Program-made: the position numbers and the translations under genes
Part shown: piece after piece, positions 59,227-64,000 of the stretch
Layout: each line of letters starts with the position of its first letter
Position numbering within the stretch: the first letter of the stretch is position 1
Notes under the pieces: model-generated
Told to the model about the DNA's origin: nothing
Database searches by the model: none
What the model saw: only the letters and a program-made list of their open reading frames with translations
Source: Diphasiastrum complanatum
Taxonomy: Eukaryota > Streptophyta > Lycopodiopsida > Lycopodiales > Lycopodiaceae
Assembly (NCBI GenBank): GCA_029204225.1
Contig: CM055111.1
Span: forward strand, 21,847,805 to 21,911,804
Direction: 5' to 3'
Length of the DNA: 64,000 bases

Positions 59227-59713
59227 ATGATGGTATGCAAATGGATGGTTGTCTTCATGAAATGGATGTTCATTCGAATGACATTTAGACTAATGAACTT
59301 TGAAAAGTCAATCTCTAAGTCTAAAAACAAAGTTGGCCTCAATATGCCAAATATGAAAATATAGTAAATATGATGAAACTAGTTGATTCTTTCACACTTT
59401 ACATGAAGTGAAATATGAAGAAGGCTTGCAAGTATTTGTTGATCACTCACATTTTATTAATTGGTTGCTACTATTTTTCAGAGATATCGAAGGTGGAAGC
59501 ATGGAGGAATTATAACATTTTCATTTTATTTTGTTCTTCATGTACTAGTTTCATCTTTATATTCGAATGTAAGAAATAGTGAAGCATCCAACCTGGACAC
59601 TATTATCTATATCAATTATGAATGTTTCTATTTTGAACATTACAAAAGCATTGAGAGGAGGTCTTTTCTTAGAATGGAGATCATTCTTGAAAAGTTGTGT
59701 GGTAAAACTAGTT
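59227..59713 (+). other. 3' non-coding region with embedded LTR scrap
   Basis: Equivalent to 19683-19974 but about 195 bases longer: 59470-59700 includes a stretch (GTAAGAAATAGTGAAGCATC and around) absent from the left copy. A similar stretch occurs in block E near 62389, so the left copy has probably lost it. Confidence 0.5.
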
Positions 59714-59723
59714 GAAGAGGGAG
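59714..59723 (+). other. Polypurine tract of copia F
   Basis: GAAGAGGGAG immediately before TGTG. Confidence 0.75.
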
Positions 59724-60240
59724 TGTGAAAAATGTCAACTAGTTTAGTTGGTTTAATTTGGCAACTTGGAGGGAAAAGGTAGAAGTAAACTTAGACGAAC
59801 ATTTTTTTACGTAAATAATTCTTAAAAATAGTAATGTTGCTATTTTTGAAAACTATTTGATAAGTCAAGCTCGGATTTGGACCAAATGACTTTTCGTAAC
59901 TAGATACATTGAAACTAGTCACTTGATTAACTAGGTTTCTGGTAAGTACTTGGAAAGTACTACTAATAATTGGCAAGTGGCCAAATGACATATTTTCTGC
60001 AATATATAGTTGCACGAGTGTGGAGAAAGCAATCAAGTTTTTTCTTGATGTTTGGAGAACTTTCTTTTTCTATCATATCATCTTCTTCTATCTCTTCTCT
60101 CTTTATATTGGTGATTCTAGTGTGTAGAAGGCATCTAAGCTTGTATGTCATGATTTCACACATGTAAAGATTGTTGTATATGTGAGAAATTGCCAAAAAT
60201 TGGAAAATCTAGCTTGATCAAAACTTACCATGTAAATTGT
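59724..60240 (+). repeat. Copia F LTR, plus orientation
   Basis: Starts TGTGAAAAATGTC after the purine tract; no CA/PBS at the other side, since the protease fragment follows. Confidence 0.7.
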
Positions 60241-60259
60241 ACATAGGAAACACAGTTTC

Positions 60260-60453
60260 ATCATCTCCCCAGGTCGAAGTGGACGAAGGCGCATTTATGG
60301 TTTAAAGATCAAAGCGCATTTATGGATAATTCATGGTTTCTGAATTCTGGAGCAACTCAACACATGACCAATCAATGTGAGTTTTTCAACTCCTACATGC
60401 CTTGCAGCACGAAAAAATTTGTTCATCTTGGTGACAATAGTACTCACAACTGT
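60260..60453 (+). pseudogene. Copia F protease fragment, plus strand
   Basis: KWTKAHLWFKDQSAFMDNSW, FLNSGATQHMTNQCEFFNSY, TKKFVHLGDNSTHN. NSG stands where DSG is usual. Joined within ten bases to block E. Confidence 0.75.
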
Positions 60454-60462
60454 AAGATTGCA

Positions 60463-61829
60463 ATTTCAGCATGATCAATTTAAACTACTTGTATGATTAA
60501 AAGGAAGGATGTCTTGATTGCAAAAGGTAAAAGACAAGGGAAGTTATTCAAACTAGATGCTTGTGTTATTGCTAACCAAGTTGGATGTGTTGCAAGTGAG
60601 CAACTACCTATTCAAGAAGTTTGGCATAAGAGGATGGGGCACCTCAACTTCAAGTCATTGGAGGAAATGGCTAGCCTAGCAAGTTGTGATTGGTCTTCCA
60701 AGTTCCTTAACTAGCATCAAGCATGTTTGTGAGTCTTGTGCTTTTACAAAGTCACGTAGACTACCTTATAATAGATTTATAAAGACTTTCCAAGTTGTAC
60801 ATTTAGATATTCAGGGAATTACTACAAGTAGCAATAGTGGAGATAAGATGTATGTAACTTTGATTGATGATTTTAGTATATTTTGTTGGATCTATCTACT
60901 AAAGAGCAAAGATGAAGTGTATGATGTCTTTGTCAAGTTCAAGAATGCAAGAGAGAACCAATTCTCTACAAAGATCAAGTGCCAATGGTGGTGAGTATAT
61001 CTCAACCAAGTTCAAGGCCTTTTGTGATGAGCATGTGATCAAGAGGGAGTACACAAGACTCCAAGGAGACCACAACAAAATGGAGTGGCCGAGAGGAAGA
61101 ATAGAACTTTATGTGAAAGCGCCAAAGCCATGAGGTTAGAAGCTAATATTCCAAAACCATTTTGGGATCAAGCTTCCTTGTGTGCTGACTTTATATGCAA
61201 TAGGTGGCCGAGTGCTATATTGGATGGAAGAACACCTTTTAAGATGCTATTCAAGAAAAGGCCAGGTTTTTAGAACTTTTGGATGCACTTGCTATGTCAA
61301 TATAGCTCTTGATGATAGGACAAAGGAGGATCCATCTTCAAGGAAATGTATATTTGCTGGATATAGTGAATTGACTAAAGCCTATAAGGTTTACATTCCT
61401 AGTACTAATAAGGTGATTATTGGAAGAGATGTCATTTTTTATGAGGGGAACATTCCAAAGGTGTCTTCAAGTAATGATGTTGTGGATGGATCTAACATTC
61501 TCGATGGTGATGACATGGATACTACTTTAGATGGTGATGATGAAGGACCTTCATCAAGTCAAAAGCCAAGGAGGACATCAAGGCAAAGGCAAACACCTTC
61601 AAGGCTCACATATGATGAGAAGGGTAAGCAAGGGGAAGTGACTCATTTTGCTTTTCTCACATGTTTTGATGATTCTTCTTGTGTAGATGATGCTATGCAA
61701 GTGGATGGACATTTTCATGATTTTACATCAAGTAATGAATCTGGAAAACAAAGTTTGTTCAATGACTTTGATGGTCAAGTTGATGATCAAGAGGTTGATC
61801 TCAAAGGGCTTCAACAAGACAAAAGGTAA
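60463..61829 (+). pseudogene. Copia E integrase without RT, plus strand
   Basis: Inverted equivalent of 43318-44683 with the same lesions: the frameshift before NGGEY with Ala for Asp, and RT absent. Local differences include VVHLDIQGI for VVHSDIQGI, which keeps the Asp of that motif, and YVTLIDDFS for YVTFIDDFS. Confidence 0.87.
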
Positions 61830-62399
61830 GGTGGCAATTTGGAGCTGTCAAGAGCATCAAAGGAGAGTCAATTGGCAAAGATGTTTTGGATCTATTTTTG
61901 CAGGTATTTTAAGACTCAAGTAAGTTCAAAGGAGCAGCAATCAAGTGTTGTTCAAGTTTACTTTGCTTGTTCTATCTCATGTATGAGCAATTTCATGTGA
62001 ATGTGTGCAAATTGTCAAGGTATGGTGAAACTAGCTACATTGTTTTGCATCATATTGATGTTAAAGTTGTACTAGAAATCTTGGCTGGCTTTGCTGATGG
62101 AAATGAAACTTTTGTAACACTCATTCATGATCAAGTCATCAAGTGATGATGACATCTTTTGGCAAGATGGAGATGGAGGTGCATTCATGGAGTTTTATGG
62201 TGGAGACATATCAAGAAAGGACAAAGATGGAGGAGACAAGCAAGCAAGTGGTCATCACAGACATTTATTGTTTGGTTGCTATTAGTTTCCAAAGAGTTCA
62301 GAGTTGGAAGCATGGTGGAATCATTTCATTTCAATTCTATTTGGTTCTTCATGTTCTAGTTATATCTTGATGTACAAAATTGATGTAAGAAATAGTGAA
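61830..62399 (+). other. 3' non-coding part of block E (right copy)
   Basis: Equivalent to 42761-43317. A purine-rich run AAAGATGGAGGAGACAAG near 62225 could be a polypurine tract. Confidence 0.45.
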
Positions 62400-62570
62400 G
62401 CATCCAATATGGACACTATTCTCCTGTTTGATCAAGTTCTTATTAAGTTTGCATCTCTTTCATTAAGTAGATGTTGATTTTCTACATTGCCAATGGTGTA
62501 AATTGTGTTGTCTTCCATAACCAAAGAACAAGAGATTAGGTTGGATTTTAATGATTCATATTTCTTCACA
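62400..62570 (+). repeat. Copia LTR remnant (right copy)
   Basis: Ends TTTCTTCACA at 62570; equivalent to 42577-42760. Confidence 0.65.
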
Positions 62571-63269
62571 GATTAATCAATATCTTTTGAAGTTGTCCAT
62601 GAAGTTACAGCAAAGACTTTAGAGAATTGAGGGTGTAGGAAGGCCTGAAAAGACTAAAAATTGTTTTTTGAAAGGGTTCTTGGGGGATCTATGGCTAGAA
62701 ATCCACAAGAGAATCATGCATGAAGTCAATCCATCTTTATTTATACTCCTCCTGGCCATCCCAACAAGCTATCAGGCCTGTAAATTGGTGATCAGAGGCT
62801 TGTGTTCCATCTCTATGAAGTTTATTGCTAAAGCACCCTCCCACAAGTTGAAAAATCTTCATTCTCAGCCCATACTACATCCGTTGACTTGAGTGAAGGC
62901 TTCACGGAAGTCTAATAAACTTTTTAAGACTGTTGGTAATGTCTCGGGTGCTAGGTTGGTATTTAGTTGATTCTGCATGAAACCTCTCTTTGAAAGTGCG
63001 TCCTACTACATATTTTATGTGGCTTTGTAAGCTGAGGTCGTAGGTGACATGTCAAGCTTCTCAGTCACTTGGTCTCTCTTTGTATTGTAGTTTATAGGTT
63101 CATTGTAGCTCAAGTTGTGTCTATTTGAAATTTTGGCAATTTTGTGAGTAAAATTTTAAAAAAGCGTAAATATTCTTATTGCATGTTTGTATTTTCCCTA
63201 ATTTTATGTACTATACTTGTGGAAATTTTTTGCATGGTGATTTTGCGGAAGTTTTTTGTGAAAAATAGC
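62571..63269 (+). other. Non-coding flank of block E (right copy)
   Basis: Equivalent to 42576-41893; no gene. Confidence 0.4.
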
Positions 63270-63440
63270 TACAGTTGTGAGTACTATTGTCACCAAGATG
63301 AACAAATTTTTTCGTGCTGCAAGGCATGTAGGAGTTGAAAAACTCACATTGATTGGTCATGTGTTGAGTTGCTCCAGAATTCAGAAACCATGAATTATTC
63401 AAAAATGTGCTTTGATCTTTAAACCATAAATGCGCCTTCG
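63270..63440 (-). pseudogene. Copia F protease fragment, minus strand (third copy)
   Basis: Minus strand NNSWFLNSGATQHMTNQCEF, STKKFVHLGDNSTHN. Inverted relative to 60260-60453, so the two copies bracket block E. Confidence 0.75.
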
Positions 63441-63469
63441 TCCACTTCGACCTGGGGAGATGATGAAAC

Positions 63470-63990
63470 TGTGTTTCCTATGTACAATTTACATGGTAAG
63501 TTTTGATCAAGCTAGATTTTCCAATTTTTGGCAATTTCTCACACTATACAACAATCTTTACATGTGTGGAATCATGACATACAAGCTTAGATGCCTTCTA
63601 CACACTAGAATCACCAATATAAAGAGAGAAGAGATAGAAGAAGATGATATGATAGAAAAAGAAAGTTCTCCAAACATCAAGAAAAAACTTGATTGCTTTC
63701 TCCACACTCGTACAACTATATATTGCAGAAAATATGTCATTTGGCCACTTGCCAATTATTAGTAGTACTTCCCAGAAACCTAGTTAATCAAGTGACTAGT
63801 TTCAATGTATCTAGTTACGAAAAGTCATTTGGTCCAAATCCGAGCTTGACTTATCAAATAATTTTCAAAAATAGCAGCATTACTATTTCTAAGAATTATT
63901 TACGTAAAAAAATGTTCGTCTAAGTTTACATCTACCTTTGCCCTCCAAGTTGCCAAATTAAACCAACTAAACTAGTTGACATTTTTCACA
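63470..63990 (-). repeat. Copia F LTR, minus orientation (third copy)
   Basis: LTR start edge at 63990 followed by the purine tract 63991-64000, where the window ends. Confidence 0.7.
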
Positions 63991-64000
63991 CTCCCTCTTC

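Larger units (their letters stand above)
51389..60424. repeat. Right arm of the 9-10 kb inverted repeat
   Basis: Partner of 18971-28716. Carries private deletions of about 740 bases at 56816/56827 and about 90 bases near 57265. Confidence 0.9.

Overview
The window looks like nuclear DNA of a land plant with a large, retrotransposon-rich genome. The evidence is several diverged Ty1/copia families, a Ty3/gypsy element primed by a tRNA-Asp-type site, a Helitron-like Rep/helicase relic, a nepenthesin-type aspartic protease and a GRP94/HSP90 fragment, all in AT-rich DNA. The clade (fern, gymnosperm, lycophyte or angiosperm) cannot be decided from the sequence. I see no bacterial, plasmid or phage gene, no CRISPR array, and no rRNA or tRNA gene. 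No copy of any coding element is intact.

The layout is a mosaic of a few blocks repeated in both orientations. Block A (1-7012, 21081-28716, and inverted at 58118-51389) is a composite: head-to-head copia LTR pieces, a copia RNase H, a folded-back gypsy fragment (leader-gag-LTR joined to an inverted leader-PBS-LTR), a copia integrase/RT/RNase H stretch, and an oppositely oriented copia gag-protease. Block G/F (18971-20807, inverted at 60424-58392) sits beside A, so A+G forms a 9-10 kb inverted repeat whose arms are 18971-28716 and 51389-60424. Block B is the aspartic protease: a nearly complete gene at 30121-31769 and a rearranged copy at 7013-9360. Block C (about 9660-16770 and 44700-51386, direct) holds a copia gag, PBS and LTR, then a Helitron relic, a 1.5-1.9 kb silent stretch, a GRP94 fragment and an uncharacterised segment. 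The last part of C plus copia B recurs at 35960-39000. Block P is a 3.4 kb palindrome (32463-35870 / 38088-41522) made of copia C gag and copia B integrase around a 2.2 kb spacer. Block E (41893-44686 and inverted at 63269-60463) is a copia derivative that ends before the reverse transcriptase; on the right it lies between inverted copies of block F.

The only host-gene candidates are the aspartic protease (one frameshift in the better copy, an inversion plus deletion in the other) and the GRP94 ATPase-domain fragment beside the Helitron. The rest is mobile-element debris. I do not see a new functional system. What stands out is the architecture: most element boundaries join opposite orientations, and the same chimeric junctions recur in two or three places, so serial inverted and direct duplication followed the original rearrangements. 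I could not compute percent identities; statements about similarity come from reading the copies side by side.
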